Shown piece after piece: positions 44,523-52,831 of a stretch of DNA of 64,000 bases. Position numbers and translations under genes: made by a program. The stretch covers positions 60,013-124,012 of the forward strand of contig PXRL01000020.1 of NCBI GenBank assembly GCA_003020965.1, read 5' to 3'. The first letter of the stretch is position 1. Every line of letters begins with the position of its first letter. The notes beneath the pieces were generated by a model. It had not been told where the DNA came from and did not search any database. It saw only the letters and a program-made list of their open reading frames with translations. The DNA is from Halobacteriales archaeon QS_4_69_225 (GTDB taxonomy: Archaea > Halobacteriota > Halobacteria > Halobacteriales > Haloarculaceae).

Positions 44523-45653
44523 ATGCGACGGCGACAGTACCTCCAGGCAGCAGGGCTGGTGTTAACCGGCGGGCTCGCTGGGTGTAGCGAACTCGGCGGT
44601 GATGCGTCGACACCGGCCGCGACGGACACCCCAACCGTGACGGCGACAGCCGAGTCGACGCCGACGGAGGAACCAACGCCCCGAGAGAATCCGCCGATCA
44701 TCAACCCGCCATTATGGCTGAAGCTCATCCCATTTGACTACTTCGGCGACAAAGACGAGTATACTGGACGGATGGCGTTCCAGCGGGTGGATTGGGAGTG
44801 GTACCTACAAATGCGGGAGACGACGCCGGAGTGGGGGGCAGCAGGTAATGAGATTTGGTCGTTTGCCCCGACGGAGGCGAACTTTAGGCTCGTCCCGTCA
44901 ACGGACATCCTCAAGACGCCGCACTACGGGACGCTGCTTACTACACTTAATATAGAAGACACCGTGTTCGGCGAGTTTCCGACTCTCGGTCCAGAAATAC
45001 AGCGGCAGTGTGGACTGGCGGCCGACGACGATGAGCGGGAGGACGCGCGAATCATCGATGAAGTTGTCAATTACAGCGTCCCGAACGTGACGACGTTTAT
45101 TGGGGCAGATACCGACGCCGTCCACGATGCGCTCGCTAACAACGAACCGAAAGAATACTCAAACACCGCAGTTACGACGTATATCGGCACTGACGACGCT
45201 GTGTCGCAACGTATCATCGTGTCTGACGAGTGGTCGCAGGGAGTTGTGATGGTCGAAACCAGCGATGAAAAAGCGGAGGATTTACTGCCGGCGTTACAGC
45301 GGTCGGCCAGCAAAGGAACCGAGAGTCTGGCGGCCGACGAGTCGGTGCAGTGGTGTCTGAGTCGGGCCGAGAGCACGGCGCCAATTGTGACCGGGGAGGT
45401 CAACGAATATCGGTACGAGTTCGCCGAGCAAGGCCGAAGCGATCGGAGCGTCGAGCGGCTCGAGCCCTTTGATACACTCGTGACGACGCTGGACGCGCGT
45501 CAGTATTCGGGGACGGCCCAACACGCGTTCTCTCACGTCGACGGCGATCCCCCGACGGCCGACGAGTTGCGGTCGTCGTTCGAGACCGACTCAGGGGAGT
45601 GGACGGCCAGTTCCGAACCCAACGTTTCGAGTATCGAGGCATCGTGGGAATAG
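44523..45653 (+). CDS. Tat lipoprotein of unknown function in low-GC DNA
   Basis: 376 residues from the ATG at 44523; a GTG just before it adds one residue. The N-terminus MRRRQYLQAAGLVLTGG leads to the lipobox LAGC at about 21. A Thr/Pro-rich linker (about 25-55) precedes a globular body with FPTLGPEIQ, ADDDEREDARIIDE and DEWSQGVVMVETSD. No family recognised. GC content and codon choice (many ATA, AAA, TTA) contrast sharply with neighbours, consistent with transfer. It is followed by decayed sequence. Confidence 0.68.
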   Translation: MRRRQYLQAAGLVLTGGLAGCSELGGDASTPAATDTPTVTATAESTPTEEPTPRENPPIINPPLWLKLIPFDYFGDKDEYTGRMAFQRVDWEWYLQMRETTPEWGAAGNEIWSFAPTEANFRLVPSTDILKTPHYGTLLTTLNIEDTVFGEFPTLGPEIQRQCGLAADDDEREDARIIDEVVNYSVPNVTTFIGADTDAVHDALANNEPKEYSNTAVTTYIGTDDAVSQRIIVSDEWSQGVVMVETSDEKAEDLLPALQRSASKGTESLAADESVQWCLSRAESTAPIVTGEVNEYRYEFAEQGRSDRSVERLEPFDTLVTTLDARQYSGTAQHAFSHVDGDPPTADELRSSFETDSGEWTASSEPNVSSIEASWE

Positions 45654-46390
45654 ACTGGATCCAGAAAGTCGACCACCATCTGTAACAGGGCGGCTGGTCT
45701 CGAGAGGAACTTCGGCACGCGAAGCCTGCTGTTCATACCGAGACGGTATGGTGACGACCCCGTCCCGTAGTCGGATTCTATGACAGATGATCCAGCTGCG
45801 ATTGACCTCGTGTCGCGAGATGGCCGACTCGTGGGCCGAAGCCGGGCGTCGATGGTCGGTCGCCGTCGCGGGCCGCATCGGCGGCCCGGCCGGAACGACC
45901 CGACCCGAACCGGGCCGGTGTCGCTACACCTCCATGTACTCCCCGTCAAACGTCCTCTCGCCGTCGTCGTCGCGGGTCACGTGCTCGCCGTAGTACGGTA
46001 CACGATTGCGGTTGGCACAGGAGGGGAGAGGTCTCGACGTGGTCGAGACCTCGGGGGCGCAGCCGGTAGTCTACTCGAGGAGGACCACATTGAGATCCAC
46101 CGGACCGAGGCCGTCGGCGGGACGGCGCGACCGGCCGACGGAACCGACTGACCCCTCGGTCGGCTCCTCGTCACCGCTGCGGTGCACCCCGCACCCATAT
46201 CTGCGTCCGCACCGGCCGCCGGACGACGGGCCCGCGGGGAACTACTTATGCCGGTTGCCGCCGGACCCTCGGGCGAGTTCATGATACCGACGACGGACGA
46301 CAGCGTGCGGAACGTCGGGACCGTCCTGCGCCGTCCCGGCGAGTCGACCACCCTGGGAGCGCCGACCTACGACGCCGGGGTCCGACGGCC
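45654..46390. other. Gene-poor region with decayed coding fragments
   Basis: About 740 bp without a whole gene. On the minus strand about 45929-46030 reads ANRNRVPYYGEHVTRDD and ends in GEYMEV before a TAG, like the C-terminus of a lost gene. On the plus strand about 46060-46151 reads SLLEEDHIEIHRTEAVGG, ending DGTD with TGA, also like a C-terminus. They converge on the hairpin at 46028-46052. The likely reading is two gene remnants. The last 100 bp is the uraA leader. Confidence 0.45.
46028..46052. terminator. Perfect 11-bp hairpin between decayed gene fragments
   Basis: Arms GAGGTCTCGAC (46028-46038) and GTCGAGACCTC (46042-46052) around a GTG loop. Its location near two convergent C-terminal remnants fits a former bidirectional terminator, but there is no T-run. 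Confidence 0.4.
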
Positions 46391-47959
46391 GTGACGGCGA
46401 CGGCAGGGACGGACGGGGAAAACGAGGACGACGCGGCCGACGCGGCCGACGTCGAGTACGGGATGGACGACGTCCCGCCGGCCGGCCGGTCGGTGCTGCT
46501 CGGCCTCCAGCACTACCTGACGATGATCGGGTCGACCATCGCCGTCCCGCTGGTCCTGGCGACCGCCATGGGGATGCCGGAGGCGGCGACGGCCCGTCTC
46601 GTGGGAACCTTCTTCGTCGTCTCCGGTGTCGCGACGCTCGCACAGACGACGGTCGGCAACCGGTATCCGCTCGTCCAGGGCGCCAGCTTCGCCATTCTCG
46701 CGCCGGCGCTGGCCATCGTCGGCGTCGTCGGCTCCAACGGCGGCGACTGGGAGGTGATGATCGTCGAACTGCAGGGGGCGATGATCGTCGCGGGGCTCTT
46801 CCAGGTCGCTGTCGGCTACCTGGGGCTGTTCGGCCGGGTGAAGCGGCTGCTGAGCCCGGTCGTGCTCGCCCCGGTGATCGCGCTCATCGGCCTGTCGCTG
46901 TTCGACGCTCCGCAGATAACGAACCCGGAGACGCAGTCGGTCTGGCTCTTCCTCCTGACCGTCGGCTCCATCGTCGCGTTCTCCCAGTATCTCGGCGGCC
47001 GACACCCGGTGTTCAACCTGTACCCGGTTCTGCTGGGGCTCGCCATCGCGTGGGCCGTCGCCGCCGTGCTGTCGGTCGCCGGCGTCGTTCCGGCCTCGTC
47101 GCCGGCGTTCGTCGACCTCGGGAGCGTCCCGGAGGCGCCGGCGGTCCAGCCGATCCGGCCCCTCCAGTGGGGGCTGCCCCGGTTCACGCCCGCCTTCGTC
47201 GTCGGGATGACCGCCGGCGTGATCGCCTCGATGCTCGAGAGCTTCGGCGATTACTACGCCGTGGCCCGCATCGCCGGCGAGGACGCCCCCAGCGCCGGCC
47301 GCATCAACGAGGGCCTCGGCATGGAGGGCGTCGGCAACGTCTTCGCCGGAATCATGGGCACCGGTAACGGCTCGACGTCGTACTCGGAGAACATCGGCGC
47401 CATCGGCATCACGAGCGTCGCCTCCCGGTACGTCGTCCAGATCGGTGCCGCCGCGATGATCGTCGCCGGCTTCGTCGGCTACGTCGGCCGGCTCGTCACG
47501 ACCATCCCGGCTCCCATCGTCGGCGGGCTGTTCGTCGTCATGTTCGCCCAGATCATCGGCGTCGGCCTCTCGCAGCTGCAGTACGTCGACCTGACGGACA
47601 ACCGGAACGTCTTCGTCGTCGGGATGACGCTGCTGAGCGGGCTGTCGGTGCCGACGCTCGTCGACAACGTCGCCGGCGACGAGGGCGCCGCGGCCGTCCA
47701 GGCGGCGCTGGCCGACGTCCCCGTCGCCGGGGTCGTCCTCGGCACGGAGCCGGTCGCCCAGACGGCCTTCGTCGTCGGGACGACCGGCATCGCCGTCGGC
47801 GGCCTGGTCGGGTTCGTCCTCGACACGACCGTCCCCGGCGACCCGACGTCCCGCGGGCTGACGGCCTGGCGGGAGCGGACCGAGTCGTCCGACGACTTCG
47901 AGAGCTTCCGGGACCGGTATCTCCCGTCGGCGACCGACGGCGAGGTGAAAGGCGACTGA
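46391..47959 (+). CDS. Nucleobase:cation symporter-2 family permease (uracil/xanthine type)
   Basis: 522 residues from a GTG. After a 40-residue acidic N-terminus come 14 likely helices. Family motifs: LGLQHYLTMIGSTIAVP (about 38-54), VQGASFAILAPALAIVG (about 96) and the signature ESFGDYYAVARIAGEDAP (about 280-297), with a later GNGSTSYSENIGAIGIT stretch. Members import uracil, xanthine or other bases with H+ or Na+. The exact base cannot be told. It stands alone, and the downstream gene is convergent. Confidence 0.9.
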   Translation: MTATAGTDGENEDDAADAADVEYGMDDVPPAGRSVLLGLQHYLTMIGSTIAVPLVLATAMGMPEAATARLVGTFFVVSGVATLAQTTVGNRYPLVQGASFAILAPALAIVGVVGSNGGDWEVMIVELQGAMIVAGLFQVAVGYLGLFGRVKRLLSPVVLAPVIALIGLSLFDAPQITNPETQSVWLFLLTVGSIVAFSQYLGGRHPVFNLYPVLLGLAIAWAVAAVLSVAGVVPASSPAFVDLGSVPEAPAVQPIRPLQWGLPRFTPAFVVGMTAGVIASMLESFGDYYAVARIAGEDAPSAGRINEGLGMEGVGNVFAGIMGTGNGSTSYSENIGAIGITSVASRYVVQIGAAAMIVAGFVGYVGRLVTTIPAPIVGGLFVVMFAQIIGVGLSQLQYVDLTDNRNVFVVGMTLLSGLSVPTLVDNVAGDEGAAAVQAALADVPVAGVVLGTEPVAQTAFVVGTTGIAVGGLVGFVLDTTVPGDPTSRGLTAWRERTESSDDFESFRDRYLPSATDGEVKGD

Positions 47960-47992
47960 CGGCGCCGTAGCTGCGATGCCGTCCGTCCGTAG

Positions 47993-48394
47993 TTATTCGC
48001 GGTGGACGCTGTCGGTGAGCCAGCAGCCGTCCAGCGGGCCGCCGTCGGCCACCGAGAGCCCGAAGCGGTAGGTCGCGGTCTCGCCGTCCGGCCCGGTGAT
48101 GGTGACGCGGCGCTCGGCTGTCGCGCCGTCCCGCTCGACGGGGCCGGCCGTCGCCTCGTCGTGGTCGACCATCGGCCCGTACCGCGGCCCCCTGACCATG
48201 CGGACGAACCGGTCGAACGGCCCCGTCGCGCGCCGATTGGCCGGCGACGCGAAGTTGTACGCCGTGCCGATGCCCGCGTTCTCGAAGGGGTCGTCGTTCG
48301 TCGCCAGCGCCTCGACCTGGACGTCGACGACGCGGCCGGGGCCGTACGACGGCTCCGGCGTGGGCAACCCCTCGATCGGGTAATCGTCGGTCAC
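47993..48394 (-). CDS. DUF4864-like small protein
   Basis: 133 residues. A middle segment reads FENAGIGTAYNFASPANRRATGP, then FVRMVRGPRYGPMVDHDEA, and a C-terminal strand pair ITGPDGETATYRFGLS. The order Gly-Ile-Xxx-Ala-Tyr-Asn-Phe-Ala-Ser and Tyr-Gly-Pro is typical of DUF4864 and related SnoaL-like folds. Function unknown. The MITE at 48439 is 45 bp upstream of its start, so it may supply or disturb the promoter. Confidence 0.68.
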   Translation of the reverse strand: MTDDYPIEGLPTPEPSYGPGRVVDVQVEALATNDDPFENAGIGTAYNFASPANRRATGPFDRFVRMVRGPRYGPMVDHDEATAGPVERDGATAERRVTITGPDGETATYRFGLSVADGGPLDGCWLTDSVHRE

Positions 48395-48438
48395 GGTCGC
48401 CCTCCGTGGTCCAGCGGTATCAACCGTCGGGTCGCCGC

Positions 48439-48744
48439 GGTAGTGCTTCGTGAGGAGGAAGTAGCGTCTCGGCGGTGACGAGGGCGTTCCCGAACGCCCC
48501 CACCGCTCGCTTCGTTCCGAGGCCGACCGCTCGCTGCGCTCGGCCTCGCGCCGCTCCGCGGCTCTCTGCGGTCACCGGCAGAGCGAAACTCTGCCGAGCC
48601 CTCGCTCGCGTCACTCGCGAGGACGCCGCTCCGCCTCGAGGCCTCCCTCGCTGCGCTCGGCCTCGCCCCGCGAGCGGTCGGCCCCGTTCGAGGTCCCGCC
48701 CGACGCCGGTCGACCGGTCGACTCTCGTTCGATCGAACACGGCC
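48439..48744. mobile_element. 306-bp MITE related to the element at 30118, with 8-bp target duplication
   Basis: GTCGCCGC occurs directly before (48431-48438) and after (48745-48752) the element, an exact 8-bp direct repeat, and GG follows both copies. The left end GGTAGTGCTTCGTGAGGAGG and the right end ...GAACACGGCC are degraded versions of the family ends. Interior blocks such as GAGCGGTCGGCCCCGTTCGA match the 30118 element. No coding capacity. It fills most of 48395-48791, between DUF4864-like and UV endonuclease genes. Confidence 0.75.
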
Positions 48745-48791
48745 GTCGCCGCGGCCCGAACGGATGTCCGTCTCCGGCCCCGAGATGGGGC

Positions 48792-49685
48792 ATGCTCGGC
48801 TACGCGGCGATGAACCGGACGCTCCGCGAGCGGGACCCGCCCAGACGCTGCAACCGCGACATGCGGAAGGCGACCTGGGAGTCCGAGGGCCTCGACCGCG
48901 CGGCGGAACTCGCCGAGCGGAACCTCCGGGACCTCCGGGCCATTCTGGAGTGGAACCGCGACCACGGCATCCGCTTCTATCGGTGTAGCTCGACGCTGAT
49001 CCCGTGGAACTCGGCGTTCGATATCGAAGAACTGCCCAACTACGAGCGGATCCGGTCGCTGGCCCGCGACTGCGGCGCCTTCGTCCGGGCCAACGGGGTG
49101 CGGCTGACGTTCCACCCGGACCACTGGTGCAAGCTCGCCAGCGAGTCCGCCGACACCGTCGCCCGGTCCGTCGAGACGGTCGCCCACCACGGCCGGTGGC
49201 TGGACCTGATGGGGCTGCCGCGGTCGCCCCGATACGCGATCAACGTCCACATCGGCGCCCACTACGGCGACAAGGCGGCGACGGCCGAGCGGTTCTGCGA
49301 CGTCGTCGCCGACCTGCCGCCGCGGGCCCGGGCGCGACTCACCGTCGAGAACGACGACACCGACTCGCTGTGGAGTGTTCCCGAACTCGTCGAGTCGGTC
49401 GCCGACCGGGTCGGGATTCCGGTCACCTTCGACTACCACCACCACGCCTTCGCCGACCGGGGGCTCACCTACCGCGAGGCGTTCGAGCTGGCACGGCCGA
49501 CGTGGGGCGACGTCCGGCCGATCGCCCACTACTCGGAGCCGGCCCGGCTCCACGGCGACGCCGACGCCCGGCCGCAGGCCCACGCCCACCACGTCGCCCG
49601 GGTGCCGCCGTGGCTGCGGCGGGCCGCCGACGTGATGGTCGAGTCCGGCGGCAAGGAGCGGTCGCTGTTCCGGCTCCGCTCGTAG
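48792..49685 (+). CDS. uvsE: UV damage endonuclease UvdE/UvsE
   Basis: 297 residues, near the family's size. It begins MLGYAAMNRTLRER and contains NLRDLRAILEWN, FYRCSSTLIPW (the SS-IP motif), SPRYAINVHIGAHYGDK (metal-binding His), TVENDDTDSLWSV (Glu), TFDYHHHAFA (Asp/His) and HYSEPA near the C-terminus, so all metal-site residues appear present. The TIM-barrel enzyme nicks 5' to UV photoproducts and other lesions, a useful function for sun-exposed halophiles. Confidence 0.93.
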   Translation: MLGYAAMNRTLRERDPPRRCNRDMRKATWESEGLDRAAELAERNLRDLRAILEWNRDHGIRFYRCSSTLIPWNSAFDIEELPNYERIRSLARDCGAFVRANGVRLTFHPDHWCKLASESADTVARSVETVAHHGRWLDLMGLPRSPRYAINVHIGAHYGDKAATAERFCDVVADLPPRARARLTVENDDTDSLWSVPELVESVADRVGIPVTFDYHHHAFADRGLTYREAFELARPTWGDVRPIAHYSEPARLHGDADARPQAHAHHVARVPPWLRRAADVMVESGGKERSLFRLRS

Positions 49686-49691
49686 TGCCGA

Positions 49692-49820
49692 TCAGTCGCC
49701 CTCGATCATGACGAAGTGCGCCGGGTACGTCGACTCGTGGTTCCTGGCGGTGCCGTACGCGTCCGCCCGGCTGTCGGTCTCGTGGGTGAACTCGCAGGTG
49801 TCGCAGTAGAGCCGGTACAT
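49692..49820 (-). CDS. 42-residue zinc-finger-like protein
   Basis: Too short for the usual length cut-off. The ATG at 49820 gives MYRLYCDTCEFTHETDSRAD, with CDTC and a following His, then NHESTYPAHFVMIEGD and TGA. Cys6, Cys9 and later histidines (His30, His36) fit one zinc site. Acidic composition and reading frame are convincing. The 3' end is 6 bp from the UV endonuclease stop, convergent with it. Function unknown; small haloarchaeal zinc proteins are often regulators. Confidence 0.72.
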   Translation of the reverse strand: MYRLYCDTCEFTHETDSRADAYGTARNHESTYPAHFVMIEGD

Positions 49821-49958
49821 ATCACCGCTTCGGCACCGCCCGGTATAATTGCGCGGTCGCTGCCGCGAGTACTACCCGCCCGTGGGCGTAATCGCCGTCC
49901 GAGCGCCCGGCACGCCGGAACCGACAGTCATAACGGCGGCCACGACCGCCCGGGTAGT

Positions 49959-51353
49959 ATGACGCGTCGCCGCGTACTGGTCCTCGCGGCCGTCGTCGCC
50001 CTCTCGGCGTCGCTGCTCGGTGTGCAGGCGTTGACTGCCGGCGAGGCGCCGTCGCCGGAGACAGACGGCGACGCTGGCGCCGGTGACGCCCCTGCGGCCG
50101 ACGCCCCGCCGAGCCATACGCTCGTCGCCACGCAGTCGTACGACGGGTTCCGCAACGCCAACGGCGACGTCCGGCTGGTCGACCGGTCGGGGGAGGTCGT
50201 CTGGCGGTACGACCCGCCGAACGCGTGGGTGTTCGACGCCGAGCTCACCGCCGACGACACCGTACTCGTCTCGATGGGCGAGAGCGCACGGGCGCCCGGC
50301 GTCGACTGCCCAGAGCGGTACGGCGGGACGCCGACGAACGGCACCGCCGGCCCCTTCGACTGCATCCGCAACCGCGTCGTCGAAATCGACTTCCGGACGA
50401 AGGCGGTCGTCTGGGAGTACGCCTGGTACGACGCCTTCCCGACCCACCACGAGGTCCACGACGCCGACCGGCTGCCGAACGGCGAGACGGCCGTCGCCGA
50501 CATGGGCAACGACCGCGCCTTCACCGTCGACCGATCCGGCACCGTCACCTGGCAGTGGAACGCCACCGACCACATCGCCGAGGGAACGGAGTTCTGGGCC
50601 GAGCACGTCCCCGAGGACAGCCGAGAGGAGTTCCGCCGGCAGGGCCCGGAGTCCGACTGGACCCACATGAACGACGTCGACCGCCTGGAGAACGGCAACG
50701 TCCAGCTGTCGATCCGGAACTTCGACGTGGTGCTGGAGGTCGATCCCGAGACGAACGGGATCGTCGAGGTGATCGGCACGCCCGACGACCACTCCGTGAT
50801 GACCGAACAGCACAACCCGATGCGGGTTCCGTCGGCGGAAACGGTGCTGGTCGCCGACAGCGCCCACGGCGGGCCGGCCGGCGCCGACCGGGTCGTCGAA
50901 GTCGACGTCGAGACCGACGAGATCGTCTGGGCCTACGACGGCACCGGCTCCGGGCGGACGCTCCAGTGGCCCCGCGACGCCGACCGGCTTCCGGGCGGCA
51001 CCACACTGGTGACCGACTCCCGGAACAATCGAGTGCTGGAGGTCGACGAGAACGGGTCGGTCGTCTGGCGGTACTCGATGGCCGACGAGAACGCCATCGT
51101 CTACGAGGCCGACCGGGTCGTCCACCCCGACCGGCCCGGCTACCTTCCGGAAGAGGGCGGCAACGTCTCCGGCGGCCGGGACCTCGAGAGCCGGACCGGC
51201 GCCGGCCCGCTCGTCGAAGCCCGGTCGGTCGTCGGGTCGTGGGCCGGAATCGTGGTCCCGGCCTGGGTCGGCGCCCTCGAAGTCCTCGTCGGAATCGTCG
51301 GGCTCGTCGCCCTCGCGGGCCTCGCCCGAGAAGGGTGGCGCGTCCGGCGCTGA
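49959..51353 (+). CDS. Arylsulfotransferase (ASST)-like membrane-anchored protein
   Basis: 464 residues from the ATG at 49959. A signal or anchor helix occupies residues 7-26, with a second helix near the C-terminus (about 432-452: AWVGALEVLVGIVGLVALAG). Between them lie repeated beta-propeller blades of the type DRSGEVVWRYD, EIDFRTKAVVWEYAWYD, THHEVHDADRLPNGE, DWTHMNDVDRLENGNVQLSIR, and EVDENGSVVWRYS. His pairs (THHEVHD, WTHMND, EQHNPM) match the catalytic histidine region of ASST proteins. The propeller faces outward. Whether it transfers sulfate is uncertain; many archaeal relatives lack activity data. Confidence 0.82.
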   Translation: MTRRRVLVLAAVVALSASLLGVQALTAGEAPSPETDGDAGAGDAPAADAPPSHTLVATQSYDGFRNANGDVRLVDRSGEVVWRYDPPNAWVFDAELTADDTVLVSMGESARAPGVDCPERYGGTPTNGTAGPFDCIRNRVVEIDFRTKAVVWEYAWYDAFPTHHEVHDADRLPNGETAVADMGNDRAFTVDRSGTVTWQWNATDHIAEGTEFWAEHVPEDSREEFRRQGPESDWTHMNDVDRLENGNVQLSIRNFDVVLEVDPETNGIVEVIGTPDDHSVMTEQHNPMRVPSAETVLVADSAHGGPAGADRVVEVDVETDEIVWAYDGTGSGRTLQWPRDADRLPGGTTLVTDSRNNRVLEVDENGSVVWRYSMADENAIVYEADRVVHPDRPGYLPEEGGNVSGGRDLESRTGAGPLVEARSVVGSWAGIVVPAWVGALEVLVGIVGLVALAGLAREGWRVRR

Positions 51354-51481
51354 TACGGTTGCCCACGAGTGACCGATCCGACCGGGACTGCGGTACACGG
51401 CCTGCCGTCCGTGCCAGCGAGCGCTTCGCCGTCGAAAAACCGACACCGCGTCACCGACGGCTGCCCGCGCGACCGATTCCG

Positions 51482-52195
51482 CTACGACCGTTCGACGACC
51501 AGGGTGAAGCCCCAGCGAAATCTGAACGCCGGGTCGTCGTCGGTAAAACTAGCTTCACCCGGATAGACGCGGTATACCGACTCAATCTGATGGGCTCCCT
51601 CGGGGAAGCACACCGACTCGTCGTGGGTGACGTGGACGTCGTAGGTCTCCCGCACCGTCTCGTTCGGGTCGAACCGGAGTGCCGTGATGGCGGCATCAGC
51701 CTGCCGGTATCCACGCGGGCAGTCGTCGGAGGTCCGGTCCGCCCAACCGTTACCGACGGCGATTCCGGTCTCGCTTTCACCCGAGCCGTCCGGCACACCG
51801 CCTTCGACGCTCAGGGAGTCGTCCGTGCGGTTTCGCAACTCGACGGCGAGCCGTCCCGGCTCCTCGCCGGCCGGTTGGGCGAGGAACTCGACGCCGGCAC
51901 CGAACGGGGCGGCGTCCGGAAGCGTATCGACGCGCAGGTCCGTGAACGGACTCCCCCGGAGTTCGGTCCGCTCGCTTCCGACCGGCCGGTACGTTTCGGG
52001 GGTGCCGTCCGCCGCGGTCGGGGAGGGTCCGCCGGAGGATTCGGCCGCCGGTTTCCCCGTGGCCGGCGTGGAGCCGGGGGTTCGGGCCCCGGGCGGAGAG
52101 GTCTCGAACGTGCAGCCGGCCGTCCCCACCAGTACGAACGCCGACAGGAGACGACGGCGGGGTACCGCTTCGGCGTCTCCGTCCCCCGTACTCAT
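51482..52195 (-). CDS. Putative lipoprotein of unknown function
   Basis: 237 residues from the ATG at 52195 (MSTGDGDAEAVPRRRLLSAF), with GTAGC as lipobox near residue 28; RRR before the hydrophobic stretch suggests Tat export. A low-complexity Thr/Pro/Ser/Gly linker runs to about 75. The mature domain (about 80-235) has beta strands with RETYDVHVTHDES and VYPGEASFTDDD. No family recognised. A degraded MITE lies upstream (about 52295-52422). Confidence 0.62.
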   Translation of the reverse strand: MSTGDGDAEAVPRRRLLSAFVLVGTAGCTFETSPPGARTPGSTPATGKPAAESSGGPSPTAADGTPETYRPVGSERTELRGSPFTDLRVDTLPDAAPFGAGVEFLAQPAGEEPGRLAVELRNRTDDSLSVEGGVPDGSGESETGIAVGNGWADRTSDDCPRGYRQADAAITALRFDPNETVRETYDVHVTHDESVCFPEGAHQIESVYRVYPGEASFTDDDPAFRFRWGFTLVVERS

Positions 52196-52294
52196 GCTCA
52201 CCGGTTGTGAACCTCGGTCAGTTAAAAGCTCGTCGAGCAGTTGCGGTTTCCGTGTGTCGTCGGAAGTCCCACAGCGTCGTGTGGATCGATACCG

Positions 52295-52422
52295 TGATCA
52301 CTACCAGGCGTCCTCGATCGGTCGGGAACCGGAACGAGGCCGACCGCTCGCTCCATGAGCGGGAGGGGCCGAAACACCCTCATCACCGCTGACGAACGCT
52401 GCTCCCTCCTCACTGAATACTA
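52295..52422. mobile_element. Degraded inverted MITE remnant
   Basis: On the minus strand the segment begins GATAGTATTCAGTGAGGAGG and continues GCGGTGATGAGGGTG, matching the left end of the 30118 element in order, then GAGCGGTCGGCCTCGTTC, matching its interior. The far end is unclear, though a GGTAGTGATCA on the same strand near 52295-52305 may be its relic. The stretch 52202-52472 holds nothing else. Confidence 0.55.
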
Positions 52423-52472
52423 TCTCGGGCGCCGGGCACAGGGTTTAGGTCGGTGAGCGACGACTAGCCCGT

Positions 52473-52718
52473 ATGCCCGACGTCGAAGTGTCGCTGCCCG
52501 ACCGCATCGACAGCGAGATCGACCGGCTCATCGAGCAGGGGGAGTTCCTGAACCGCGAGCAGGCCGTCGAGGAACTGCTCTCGATGGGGGTGTCGGCGTA
52601 CGCGCCGACCGACGAGGCCGACCAGCAGGAAGGCGAGGACCTGTTCACGCAGATGACCGACGACCAGACGGACCCGGCGGCCCGCGAGGACGACGAAGGC
52701 GACGACTATACCCTCTGA
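52473..52718 (+). CDS. Small CopG/ribbon-helix-helix-like protein (DUF7120-like)
   Basis: 81 residues. The start MPDVEVSLPDRIDSEIDRLI is the beta strand and first helix of a ribbon-helix-helix fold, followed by EFLNREQAVEELLSMG. The rest is an acidic tail ending DEGDDYTL. Such proteins bind DNA as dimers or act as partners of other factors. The position gives no clear target. Confidence 0.75.
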   Translation: MPDVEVSLPDRIDSEIDRLIEQGEFLNREQAVEELLSMGVSAYAPTDEADQQEGEDLFTQMTDDQTDPAAREDDEGDDYTL

Positions 52719-52831
52719 TACTGCCGGCCGTAGTTGCGTGAAAGTCGATTCGAGACGTCCGACAGTAGCCACTCGATGGAAGCCGTTTCAGGGTGCCGCG
52801 GGTCGAAGAAGTTACAGCCAGCAGCACGGGG

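Noticed and set aside
48420..49592. 390-codon minus-strand frame opposite uvsE
   Set aside because: Shadow of the UV endonuclease; the plus-strand protein has all catalytic motifs.
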